Assembly: GCA_938046755.1 (NCBI GenBank)
Contig: CALIXC010000104.1
Coordinates: forward strand, 1 to 8,135
Direction of reading: 5' to 3'
Origin: an uncultured Lautropia sp.
Lineage (GTDB): Bacteria; Pseudomonadota; Gammaproteobacteria; Burkholderiales; Burkholderiaceae_E
Length of the DNA: 8,135 nt
Of the stretch, positions 1 through 6,210 are shown piece after piece (positions within the stretch are counted from its first letter, which is position 1; every line of letters begins with the position of its first letter). The notes beneath the pieces are model-generated. The model was not told where the DNA came from and ran no database searches. It saw only the letters and a program-made list of their open reading frames with translations. The position numbers and the translations under genes are program-made.

Positions 1-690
1 GCCCCGCGCCTGACGGGTCAGCCTGCCGACAGCCAGCCCGGCACCGTGTCCGGTGCCGCGCATGGCAGTGCACTCATCACCCCCATTTCCTGGATGTACA
101 TCCGGATGATGGGCTCGGCCGGCATCCGCCAGGCCACGGTCATGGCCATCCTCAACGCCAACTACATCGCCCGTCGCCTGAAAGGACACTATGAAGTGCT
201 CTACACCGGCGAGCATGGCCGCGTGGCGCACGAGTGCATCCTGGACCTGCGCCACTTCAAGGGCCAGTACGGCGTCAGCGCCGAGGACGTGGCCAAGCGG
301 CTGATGGACTATGGCTTCCATGCCCCCACCCTCTCCTTCCCGGTGCCCGACACGCTCATGGTCGAGCCCACCGAATCCGAGAGCAAGGCCGAACTGGACC
401 GCTTCTGCGACGCGATGATCCGCATCCGCGAGGAAATCGCCGAGATCGCCGCCGGCACCTGGCCGGCCGACGACAACCCGCTGAAGAACGCGCCGCACAC
501 AGCCACCGAGGTGGCTGGCGACTGGTCGCACCCCTACAGCCGCGAGCAGGCTGTCTTCCCGCTGCCCTGGCTGAAGGCGGCCAAGGTCTGGCCGACCGTC
601 AAGCGCATCGACAATGCCGCCGGCGACCGCAACCCGGTCTGCACCTGCCCGCCCCTGTCGGACTATTCGCAAGGAGAGCACCATGGCTGA
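1..690 (+). CDS. gcvP: Glycine dehydrogenase (decarboxylating), P protein, C-terminal part
   Basis: This is the 3' end of a gene that enters from the left edge; about 229 codons are visible of a protein that is usually ~950-960 residues. The P protein is the PLP-dependent subunit of the glycine cleavage system: it decarboxylates glycine and passes the aminomethyl group to the lipoyl arm of the H protein. The visible part carries the family signature ISWMYIRMMG (residues ~31-40), followed by NANYIARRL and the C-terminal GDRNPVCTCPPLSDY block, which parallels the GDRN..C.C ending of the E. coli protein. The PLP lysine and glycine-rich loop lie upstream, outside the window. The reading frame is open from base 1. 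The last codons (Q-G-E-H-H-G) also encode the gcvT ribosome binding site and start, giving an 8-base overlap. The identification is secure from sequence; the operon's upstream layout is unknown. Confidence 0.96.
   Translation, partial: APRLTGQPADSQPGTVSGAAHGSALITPISWMYIRMMGSAGIRQATVMAILNANYIARRLKGHYEVLYTGEHGRVAHECILDLRHFKGQYGVSAEDVAKRLMDYGFHAPTLSFPVPDTLMVEPTESESKAELDRFCDAMIRIREEIAEIAAGTWPADDNPLKNAPHTATEVAGDWSHPYSREQAVFPLPWLKAAKVWPTVKRIDNAAGDRNPVCTCPPLSDYSQGEHHG
671..678 (+). promoter_or_regulatory. Ribosome binding site of gcvT inside the gcvP 3' end
   Basis: The sequence AAGGAGAG lies 4 bases before the ATG at 683, with its AAGGAG core 6 bases away. It selects ATG 683 over the upstream in-frame ATG at 614, which would add 23 residues without family resemblance. 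Because it sits inside gcvP, ribosomes finishing gcvP could re-initiate on gcvT. Confidence 0.85.
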
Positions 691-1801
691 AGCCCTGAAA
701 CACGTTGCCCTGGACGGTCTGCACCGCGAGCTGGGCGCCCGCATGGGCGGCTTTGCCGGCTACGACATGCCCATCCAGTACAGCGGCCTGAAGGCCGAGC
801 ATCTGGCCACCCGCGCCTCGTGCGGGCTCTTCGATGTCTCGCACATGGGTCAGCTGCTGGTACGCCCGCGCGATGGCCGCATCGAGACGCTGCACGCCCA
901 GCTGGAAGCCTGCCTGCCGCTGGACTTCTCCGACTGGCCCGAGGGTGCGCAGCGCTACTCGCTGCTGCTGAACGAACGCGGCGGCATCGAGGACGACCTG
1001 ATGCTCGTCAACCTGGGCAGCGAGGTGCGCATCATCGTCAACGCCGGCAACCGCGATCACGATTTCCACCTGCTCACCACCCGGTGCCCGGAGCTGGAAT
1101 TCACCTGGATCGACGCCGCACTGATCGCCCTGCAGGGCCCGCAGGCCGAGGCCGTGCTGGCCACGCTGGACCCGCGCACCCGCTCGCCGCGCTTCATGGA
1201 ATCCGTGTCGCTGGAGCTGCTGGGCGTGCCCTGCTTCGCCACCCGCTCGGGCTACACCGGCGAGGACGGCTACGAGATCTCCATCCCCACCGCCGAGGCC
1301 GAGCCGCTGGTGCGCCATCTGCTGGCTGACCCGCGCGTGACCCCGGCCGGCCTGGGGGCACGTGACACCCTGCGGCTGGAAGCCGGCCTGCCCCTGCACG
1401 GCAGCGACATCGGCCCCGACACCACCCCGGTGGAAGCGGTGCTGGGCTTTGCCATCGCCAAAAGCCGCCGGGTGGATGGCGCGCGGTTCGCGGGCTTTCC
1501 GGGCGCCGAAGTGGTGCTGGGCCAGCTGGAACACGGGGCTCCGCGCCGGCAGACGGCCCTGGTGGCCGACAGCAACGTGCCGGTGCGCGCCCATTCCGTC
1601 ATCGTCGACGAACAGGGCGACGCCGTGGGCGAGGTGACCAGCGGCACCGTCTCGCCCACGCTGGGCAAGCCCATCATGCTGGCCTATCTGCCGCCGGCTC
1701 TCTCCCGCGACGACAGCCCGTTGCAGGCCAAGGTGCGCGACCGGCTCATCCCGCTTCAGCGCGTGAAGCTGCCGTTCGTGGAGAAGCGCTACAAGCGCTG
1801 A
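683..1801 (+). CDS. gcvT: Aminomethyltransferase, glycine cleavage system T protein
   Basis: The gene encodes 372 residues, close to the ~364 of E. coli GcvT. The T protein takes the aminomethyl group from lipoylated H protein, releases ammonia and transfers the one-carbon unit to tetrahydrofolate, giving 5,10-methylene-THF in the cytoplasm. Visible family blocks, in order, are FDVSHMG (residues 50-56), GGIEDDLMLVN (100-110, containing the aspartate that aligns with the folate-site Asp101 of E. coli), RSGYTGEDGYEI, GLGARDTLRLEAGLPLHGSDI and GEVTSGTVSPTLGKPIMLAYL near the C-terminus. The protein appears complete. The start at 683 is set by a good ribosome binding site and by family alignment. 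It overlaps gcvP by 8 bases, so the two are almost certainly co-transcribed and translationally coupled. The order P then T differs from the T-H-P order of E. coli; no gcvH follows within the window, so H is presumably upstream or elsewhere. Confidence 0.96.
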   Translation: MAEALKHVALDGLHRELGARMGGFAGYDMPIQYSGLKAEHLATRASCGLFDVSHMGQLLVRPRDGRIETLHAQLEACLPLDFSDWPEGAQRYSLLLNERGGIEDDLMLVNLGSEVRIIVNAGNRDHDFHLLTTRCPELEFTWIDAALIALQGPQAEAVLATLDPRTRSPRFMESVSLELLGVPCFATRSGYTGEDGYEISIPTAEAEPLVRHLLADPRVTPAGLGARDTLRLEAGLPLHGSDIGPDTTPVEAVLGFAIAKSRRVDGARFAGFPGAEVVLGQLEHGAPRRQTALVADSNVPVRAHSVIVDEQGDAVGEVTSGTVSPTLGKPIMLAYLPPALSRDDSPLQAKVRDRLIPLQRVKLPFVEKRYKR

Positions 1802-1826
1802 AGTCGGCCAAGGGCCTTCCCGCCGA

Positions 1827-1919
1827 CATCTGACAACGGCATCTGACGGCCATCTCCGACAACGCCGCCTCCTGGCCTCTTCCCGCCACGAGGCGGCGTC
1901 GCTGCATCTGACAACCGCC
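1827..1919 (+). repeat. Cluster of imperfect CATCTGACAAC repeats after gcvT
   Basis: Four related units occur within ~95 bases of the gcvT stop: CATCTGACAACGGC (1827-1840), CATCTGACGGC (1840-1850), CATCTCCGACAACGCC (1851-1866) and CATCTGACAACCGCC (1905-1919). The first three are back to back and the fourth lies beyond a hairpin. No function is recognised; this could be slippage-derived filler or a protein-binding array. Confidence 0.5.
1862..1899 (+). terminator. Stem-loop, possible gcv operon terminator without U-tract
   Basis: ACGCCGCCTC (1862-1871) pairs perfectly with GAGGCGGCGT (1890-1899) across an 18-base loop, about 60 bases after the gcvT stop. No T-run follows, so it is not a classical intrinsic terminator. 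It could stabilise the gcv mRNA 3' end or act together with Rho. Confidence 0.4.
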
Positions 1920-1991
1920 AGGCTGCCGCTCGCCGTTGCACGCGCACCACGTCCAGCGCCCCACTGGCCCGCCCTCGCCGCCTTCCGCCAC

Positions 1992-2045
1992 CGGCATGAG
2001 GCCATGCACCTCATACCGACGCATACTTGCGGGTTGCAACCCCGC
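1992..2045 (+). promoter_or_regulatory. Two dyads upstream of sotB, possible operator region
   Basis: CGGCATGAGG (1992-2001) and CCTCATACCG (2009-2018) form an inverted repeat with 9 of 10 bases matching around a 7-base spacer, a geometry typical of a dimeric regulator site. Eleven bases further on, GGGTTGCAACCC (2031-2042) is a perfect 12-bp palindrome, extended by flanking GC on each side with one extra C. The CATACT hexamer (2022-2027) between them could be a -10 element, but no convincing -35 is seen. The role is inferred: control of sotB by an unidentified repressor or activator. RNA hairpins are the alternative. Confidence 0.35.
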
Positions 2046-2127
2046 CAGGGCGCAGGTGGCCGGCTGCTCCAGCATGGCCCCTGAACGCGCCCATACCCAG
2101 GCGGGGTGACACGCTCCTCCGCCGTTC

Positions 2128-3351
2128 ATGAATACCCCCTCCTCCTCCTCCGAACCGGCTGCCCAGGGCAGCTGGCTGGCCGTCGTCGCACTGGCGCTGG
2201 CCGCCTTCATCTTCAACACCACTGAATTCGCCCCCGTCGGGCTTCTGTCGATGATCGGACAGAGCTTTGCCATGCGCACCGAGGACGTGGGGCTGATGCT
2301 GACCATCTACGCCTGGGTCGTGGCACTGGGCTCATTGCCGCTGATGCTGGCCACCGGCAAGATGGATCGCCGGCGCCTGCTCATCGGCGTCTTCCTGGTG
2401 TTCATCGTCAGCCATGGCGTCTCGGCCGTGGCCTCCCAGTACTGGGTGCTGATGGCCAGCCGCCTGGGCATTGCCGCCTCGCACGCCATCTTCTGGTCCA
2501 TCACGCCGTCGCTGGCCGTGCGCATGGCGCCCCGGAACCGCGCCAGCCAGGGGCTGGGGCTGCTGTCCACCGGCTCGTCGCTGGCCATGGTGCTGGGCAT
2601 TCCGCTGGGCCGCGCCGTCGGCGAGATCATGGGCTGGCGCGCCACCTTCGGCCTGATCGGCCTGGCGGCCGCGGTGGTGATGGTCGTGCTGATCCGCCTG
2701 CTGCCTGCCCTGCCCAGCCAGAACAGCGGCTCGCTCTCCAGCCTGCCGGTCCTGCTTCGGCGTCCGGCCCTGGTCAGCATCTACATCCTGATCGTGGTGG
2801 GCGTGACGGCACACTTCACCGCCTACAGCTACCTGGAACCCTTCCTGCAGCACGTGGCCGGCCTGCAGGGGCAGGCCATCACCCTGGTCCTGCTGGTGTT
2901 CGGCGGCTCCGGCCTGATCGGCAGTGTCCTGTTCGGCTGGCGCGGCAGCCGCAACCCGGCCATCTTCCTGCTGGGGTCGCTGCTGTTCATGGGCATCTCG
3001 CTGCTGACGCTGGAGCCGCTGGCCCACCACGCCGGCTGGCTGCTGGGCATGCTGGTGGCCTGGGGCACCATGATGATGTGCTTCTCGCTGTCCATGCAGG
3101 CGCGCGTGCTGGCGCTGGCGTCTGACGCCACCGACGTGGCCATGGCCCTGTTCTCGGGGCTCTTCAACCTGGGCATCGGCGGCGGCGCCCTGCTGGGCAA
3201 CCAGGTCGCCATCCACTGGGGACTGGACCATCTGGGCCTGGTGGGCGGCGCCCTGGCGCTGGTCACGATGCTGGGGCTCATGCTGGCCATCGGCCGCTTC
3301 GGCCAGACCCTGCTGCGCGCCCCGGTGGGCGGTCAGGTGGCCGGGCACTGA
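2128..3351 (+). CDS. sotB: SotB-like MFS sugar/drug efflux transporter
   Basis: The gene encodes 407 residues of a 12-helix major facilitator (DHA1-type) inner-membrane proton antiporter. Similarity to E. coli SotB (YdeA), which exports arabinose and IPTG-like sugars, is strong along the whole length. Examples are AAFIFNTTEFAPVGLLS (residues 25-41), LTIYAWVVALGSLP, SHAIFWSITPSLAVRMAP (118-135), AMVLGIPLGRAVGEIMGWR, SGSLSSLPVLLRRPAL and ATDVAMALFSGLFNLGIGGGALLGNQV near the end. The loop between helices 2 and 3 has the motif A remnant GKMDRRRLLIG (77-87). The ATG at 2128 is the only reasonable start, because an in-frame stop lies at 2107-2109. No good ribosome binding site precedes it, suggesting weak or regulated translation. 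It is preceded by a 326-base spacer and followed 103 bases later by a metal transporter gene on the same strand. The natural substrate cannot be read from the sequence. Confidence 0.9.
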   Translation: MNTPSSSSEPAAQGSWLAVVALALAAFIFNTTEFAPVGLLSMIGQSFAMRTEDVGLMLTIYAWVVALGSLPLMLATGKMDRRRLLIGVFLVFIVSHGVSAVASQYWVLMASRLGIAASHAIFWSITPSLAVRMAPRNRASQGLGLLSTGSSLAMVLGIPLGRAVGEIMGWRATFGLIGLAAAVVMVVLIRLLPALPSQNSGSLSSLPVLLRRPALVSIYILIVVGVTAHFTAYSYLEPFLQHVAGLQGQAITLVLLVFGGSGLIGSVLFGWRGSRNPAIFLLGSLLFMGISLLTLEPLAHHAGWLLGMLVAWGTMMMCFSLSMQARVLALASDATDVAMALFSGLFNLGIGGGALLGNQVAIHWGLDHLGLVGGALALVTMLGLMLAIGRFGQTLLRAPVGGQVAGH

Positions 3352-3376
3352 AGCAGCACTGAAAGGCAGGGCACGC

Positions 3377-3406
3377 CTGGAACACCCGCACCGGGCGCGT
3401 TATCCT
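3377..3406 (+). promoter_or_regulatory. Possible weak promoter for the CDF transporter gene
   Basis: TATCCT (3401-3406) resembles a -10 hexamer and CTGGAA (3377-3382) lies 18 bases upstream, matching the -35 consensus at only three of six positions. It falls in the 103-base gap between sotB and the cation transporter gene. The alternative is read-through from sotB. Confidence 0.25.
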
Positions 3407-3442
3407 TGGAACAATCATCGATACCTGCGCCCATGCGCGCAC

Positions 3443-3450
3443 AAGGAGGA
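3443..3450 (+). promoter_or_regulatory. Strong ribosome binding site of the CDF transporter gene
   Basis: AAGGAGGA lies 4 bases before the ATG at 3455. It is the best Shine-Dalgarno sequence in the window and fixes the start of the cation transporter. Confidence 0.85.
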
Positions 3451-3454
3451 ACGC

Positions 3455-4093
3455 ATGCCCTGCACGTCCGACTGCTGCAGTTCCAGCCAGCCCGGCCCAC
3501 ACACCACCGCCCGCTATCGCAAGGTGCTGTGGGCCGCACTGGCCATCAACTTCGGCATGTTCATCATCGAGATCGTGATGAGCGCCCGCTCGGGTTCGGT
3601 CTCGCTCATGTCGGATTCGCTGGACTTTCTGGGGGACGCCGGCAACTACCTGATCAGCCTGCTGGTGCTGTCCATGGCCCTGCACCACCGCGCCCGTGCC
3701 TCACTGCTGAAAGGCGCCACCATGGCCGCCTTCGGCGCCTGGGTGCTGCTCACCACCCTCTATCAGTTCTGGGCAGGCTCATTGCCCAACTATCACGAGA
3801 TGAGCATCGTGGGGGTGCTGGCACTGCTGGCCAACGTCACGGCCGCGGCCCTGCTCTACACCTTCCGCGAAGGTGACAGCAACATGCGCGGCGTCTGGAT
3901 CTGCTCGCGCAACGACGCCATCGGCAACCTGCTGGTGATTGCCGCGGCAGGCGGTGTGTATCTGACCGGCAGCAATCTGCCGGACCTGCTGGTCGCACTG
4001 GCCCTGTCCGGCCTGGCGCTCAAGGGAGCCAGCACCATCATCCGCCAGGCCCGCCAGGAGCTGCGGGCAACTGCCGACGCATCCGTGTCCTGA
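3455..4093 (+). CDS. Short CDF-family cation efflux transporter
   Basis: The gene encodes 212 residues with about six predicted membrane helices (roughly residues 24-43, 56-77, 86-106, 115-136, 151-170 and 173-190), the layout of the cation diffusion facilitator transmembrane domain. CDF proteins export divalent metals such as Zn, Cd or Co in exchange for protons. Candidate metal ligands are D57 and D61 in helix 2 (SLMSDSLDFLGDAGNY) and D154 and N158 in helix 5 (SRNDAIGN), where the usual second acidic residue is Asn. The ~80-90 residue C-terminal cytoplasmic metal-sensing domain of typical ~300-residue CDFs is missing, and a stop follows helix 6 plus a short charged tail. The N-terminus is cysteine-rich (MPCTSDCC), which could bind metal. 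From memory, a subfamily of such short transporters with the CSRND motif exists in proteobacteria, so this is probably an intact gene and not a truncation. Metal specificity is unknown. Confidence 0.82.
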   Translation: MPCTSDCCSSSQPGPHTTARYRKVLWAALAINFGMFIIEIVMSARSGSVSLMSDSLDFLGDAGNYLISLLVLSMALHHRARASLLKGATMAAFGAWVLLTTLYQFWAGSLPNYHEMSIVGVLALLANVTAAALLYTFREGDSNMRGVWICSRNDAIGNLLVIAAAGGVYLTGSNLPDLLVALALSGLALKGASTIIRQARQELRATADASVS

Positions 4094-4234
4094 CCCCGAG
4101 AGACACGAAGCTCAGACACGCCGGCCCTGCAAGCACTTCGGGGCGCAGATCCCCCAGAGGGCAAGGGGCGCCCACGACCCGGGCAACAGCCACACCAGCC
4201 CCCGTAGCCCCCCGGGAAGCCTGGGTGCAGCCCC

Positions 4235-4285
4235 AAAAGAAAAAGCGGCGCATCGCTGCGAGTCCTCGCAGTCGATGCGCCGCTT
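4235..4285 (-). terminator. Intrinsic terminator of vapC
   Basis: Read on the minus strand, a long stem pairs 4273-4285 with 4243-4255 (13 perfect base pairs), continues inward after one bulged base with CTGCGA/TCGCAG, and closes on a four-base loop. It is followed directly by TTTTTCTTTT (4244 down to 4235). It begins 22 bases after the vapC stop. On the plus strand the same hairpin has no T-run, but it could partly stop transcription coming from the CDF gene. Confidence 0.88.
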
Positions 4286-4307
4286 CCTCGGAGGAGTCCT
4301 GAAGGCC

Positions 4308-4703
4308 TCAGGCCGCCAGCACCTCCGGCAGTTCATGCCGAAGCATCTGCGGGTCTACCGTCAGCAGCTTCAGGTCCTTCTGCTGGGCCTGGGCCAGCAG
4401 CAGGCGGTCGAAGGGATCACGCTGAATGCGGCGGGAGAGGCGGAAGGCGCGCCACAGGGTGGCTGCGCGCAACGGCAACTCGATAAAGCCCTGCTCCTTC
4501 AGCTCCGTCACCACTTGGTGGGGATTCAGTTTCGCGTTCGAAGCGCCCATGCCTTCCTTCAGGGAAAGTTCCCAGATGCTGGCGGTGCTGTAGTAGCGCT
4601 CGTTTTGGGAGTTCTGCAAAAGGGCAATGGTCTCGGCCGACAGACGATCCGTGGCCCCGGTCAGCCAGGCTTTCATCACCTGGGTGTCCAACAACAATTT
4701 CAT
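4308..4703 (-). CDS. VapC-like PIN-domain ribonuclease toxin, apparently without antitoxin
   Basis: The gene encodes 131 residues forming one PIN domain, a metal-dependent endoribonuclease fold used by VapC toxins to cut tRNA, rRNA or mRNA. Conserved acidic residues are all present: D6 in MKLLLDT, E45 in ASIWELSLKE, D96 and D99 in RDPFDRLLLAQAQ, and D117 in LLTVDPQM. This pattern matches the Sll0205-type PIN subgroup. The His that often follows the first Asp-Thr is Gln here. VapC genes normally sit just downstream of, or overlap, a small antitoxin gene (vapB, phd/yefM type). Here the upstream DNA shows a promoter only ~45 bases away and no antitoxin frame, and an intrinsic terminator closes the unit. 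Several TTG and CTT leucine codons and a lower G/C bias than the neighbours suggest acquisition. The ribosome binding site is weak. It could be a domesticated toxin, an orphan paired in trans, or a survivor of a decayed pair. Confidence 0.85.
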   Translation of the reverse strand: MKLLLDTQVMKAWLTGATDRLSAETIALLQNSQNERYYSTASIWELSLKEGMGASNAKLNPHQVVTELKEQGFIELPLRAATLWRAFRLSRRIQRDPFDRLLLAQAQQKDLKLLTVDPQMLRHELPEVLAA

Positions 4704-4747
4704 AGAGGAGTGCGATTTCCGGCTCGTGTCCGGTTGGAGGAGTGGGC

Positions 4748-4776
4748 ACTGTAGAAGAAAAAAACCGCCCTTTCAA
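4748..4776 (-). promoter_or_regulatory. Sigma70-type promoter of vapC
   Basis: On the minus strand TTGAAA (4776-4771, five of six consensus bases) and TACAGT (4753-4748, four of six) are separated by exactly 17 bases that include a run of seven T. The expected transcript start is near 4740, leaving a leader of ~37 bases before the vapC ATG. A small CAATG-C-CATTG palindrome (4774-4784) overlaps the -35 and could be an operator. Confidence 0.65.
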
Positions 4777-5129
4777 TGCCATTGACACACTGCAACATGC
4801 TGGACCGATGAACCAACACGCCGTTCCGACAAGCGGACGCCAGTTCGGTCACGACTCCCCGGAAATCACGGGAAAAACGCCCTACCCGCCAGGCGTCCCG
4901 TTGAAGATCCGCATGAACAGCGGGTTTTCAGGGCATTCTTTACGGCATCCATGGACGCCGCGATCTGACACAGACTGGCACGAACGGTCTCTGCAATCCG
5001 GTCCCGACCGAACAACGATGCCAGAACGTTGCTCAATAACAACAGCAAAATCATGCGGGGGACAACACATCCGTCGGTAGCAGGGCAACACCCGAAAGGC
5101 TTGCCCGGGGACGTGCGGGCCCCGCAAAC
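4777..5129. other. Intergenic stretch with no convincing gene
   Basis: There is no recognisable gene in this stretch between the vapC promoter and the hairpins after rdgC. Base composition is less G/C-rich than the surrounding genes. The best frame is on the minus strand from ATG 5054 to a stop at 4866: 62 residues with a hydrophobic start (MILLLLLSNVLASLFG), no ribosome binding site and third-position G/C around 60 percent. It has no known relatives that I recognise. The stretch may be remnant DNA brought in or broken around vapC. Confidence 0.4.
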
Positions 5130-5166
5130 CGGCTTCTTCGCCCGCAAATCCGGGCGGCAGAAGCCG
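5130..5166 (-). terminator. Second hairpin downstream of rdgC, no U-tract
   Basis: CGGCTTCT (5130-5137) pairs with AGAAGCCG (5159-5166), and inside it CGCCCG (5139-5144) pairs with CGGGCG (5151-5156), leaving a 6-base loop and a small internal mismatch. It lies ~55 bases past the rdgC stop. No T-run follows on either strand, so it may work as mRNA 3' end protection or as a Rho-assisted stop. Confidence 0.4.
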
Positions 5167-5199
5167 TCAGAGCCAAGGTTTCAGGCCCGAAAACGCCCT

Positions 5200-5215
5200 C
5201 CGTGCCTAGGCACGG
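5200..5215 (-). terminator. 16-bp perfect palindrome just after rdgC, possible terminator
   Basis: CCGTGCCTAGGCACGG is a perfect palindrome five bases beyond the rdgC stop. In RNA it would form a 6-bp stem with a CUAG loop. On the minus strand it is followed by AGGGCGTTTTC, so a short T-run begins only six bases after the stem. It is a plausible but weak intrinsic terminator; a protein-binding site is the alternative. Confidence 0.5.
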
Positions 5216-5220
5216 ATTCG

Positions 5221-6141
5221 TCATGCCGCCTGGCCTTCCTTCTGCTCGCCTCCCAGCACGTCCAACAGGTCGGCCAGCAGGCCCGACAGCTCACCCGCCA
5301 TCAGCGTGAACTCAGCATCGAACACCTGCCGGGCATCGCCCTCGTCCAGACTCTCGCGCCCCTCGCGCACCACGTCCAGCGGATTGAGCCGCTTGATGGC
5401 GGCATTCTCGGTCAGCACGAAGGACACACGATCGCGCCAGGTCAGCGCCAGGCGCGTGCACTGCTTGCCTTCCTTCAGGTGGCGCTGCACCGTGTCGGCG
5501 TCCACCGGCTGGCGCACGTAGCGAACGGCCGCACGGCTTTCGCCCGTGTCGCGCAGCTCGCTGTCGTCGTCGATGGAGAACGGGCCGGGCACTTCGTTCT
5601 CGACCAGCCAGGTCGTCATGGCCTGAGCCGGCGAATGCACCAGCTTCAGCGGCGCCAGCGGCAGGTCGTCCACCGATTTCTTCAGCAGTCCGATGATCTC
5701 GTCGGCACGGGCCGGCGCCGTGGTGTCCACCACCACCCAACCCCCTTCCGGATCGATCCACACCCGGGTGTCCCGGAAGATGCTGAAGGCCTTGGGCAGC
5801 AGCTCTTCGGTCACGCGCTCCTTCAGCTCGCGCATCTGCTTGCGGCCGGGCTTGAAGCCCTGCTCTTCTTCCAGCGCCTGGGCGCGTGCGCGGGTGAACT
5901 GGTTGATGACCGAGGCCGGCAGCAGCTTCTTCTCGGCGCGCAGCGTCAGCAGCCAGTGGCGCCCCACCCGGTGGGCCAGCCCCTCGCCTTCCATAGCCGG
6001 CACCCAGCCCAGCGACTGCGCCTCCTGGGCCAGCCCCGGCGTGAAGGCCAGCCGCTGCAGCTGCTCTTCGACAGCGGCAGGATCCGGGTTCCAGGCGGCG
6101 GAAAGGCGATAGACCAGGGCGTTGCGGAAGAAGGCACTCAT
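5221..6141 (-). CDS. rdgC: Recombination-associated protein RdgC
   Basis: The gene encodes 306 residues, matching the ~303 of E. coli RdgC. RdgC is a ring-shaped dimer that binds double-stranded DNA without sequence specificity, is nucleoid-associated and modulates RecA; in Neisseria it influences pilin variation. Family resemblance runs end to end: F-RNALVYRLS at the start, QLQRLAFTP, LGWVPAM (residues 44-50), EKKLLPASVINQ, ELLPKAFSIFRDTRVWID (113-130), LLKKSVDDLPLAPL, the KQCTRLALTWRDRVSFVL segment, AAIKRL and finally FDAEFTLMAGELSGLL-DLLDVLGGE. The ATG at 6141 gives the correct family start, although no clear ribosome binding site precedes it. A TACAGT hexamer (6182-6177, minus strand) could be its -10, but a good -35 is missing. 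The palindromic element at 6211-6374 begins only 70 bases upstream and may supply or disturb its promoter. The gene is probably transcribed alone. Confidence 0.95.
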   Translation of the reverse strand: MSAFFRNALVYRLSAAWNPDPAAVEEQLQRLAFTPGLAQEAQSLGWVPAMEGEGLAHRVGRHWLLTLRAEKKLLPASVINQFTRARAQALEEEQGFKPGRKQMRELKERVTEELLPKAFSIFRDTRVWIDPEGGWVVVDTTAPARADEIIGLLKKSVDDLPLAPLKLVHSPAQAMTTWLVENEVPGPFSIDDDSELRDTGESRAAVRYVRQPVDADTVQRHLKEGKQCTRLALTWRDRVSFVLTENAAIKRLNPLDVVREGRESLDEGDARQVFDAEFTLMAGELSGLLADLLDVLGGEQKEGQAA

Positions 6142-6210
6142 GCGGAATTCGGCACAAAGAAAATTCAGGGGCGCCTACTGTAACGCAACTGCCTGCCCGG
6201 AGAGAAACTC

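Noticed and set aside
599..2014. Long open frame antisense to gcvT (about 470 codons, minus strand)
   Set aside because: It is a by-product of high G/C codon bias in gcvT: the product is rich in Arg, Gln, Gly and His without domain logic, and the sense-strand protein is clearly GcvT.
2332..3348. Long open frame antisense to sotB (minus strand)
   Set aside because: The product is a Gln/His/Ala/Asp-rich low-complexity sequence typical of the complement of hydrophobic codons; sotB on the plus strand explains the region.
4275..4754. 159-codon plus-strand frame over vapC, considered as an antisense-encoded antitoxin
   Set aside because: It is the shadow of the PIN gene with no ribosome binding site or antitoxin fold, and it starts inside the terminator hairpin.
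4742..5080. SGHSLRH motif in a plus-strand frame, reminiscent of a tyrosine-recombinase active-site motif
   Set aside because: Only about seven residues match, no helix context, second Arg/Tyr box or flanking similarity exists, and the frame has no start signal. Probably chance.
5029..6183. 384-codon plus-strand frame covering rdgC
   Set aside because: It is the complement of rdgC; its product has no family resemblance while the minus-strand protein matches RdgC throughout.
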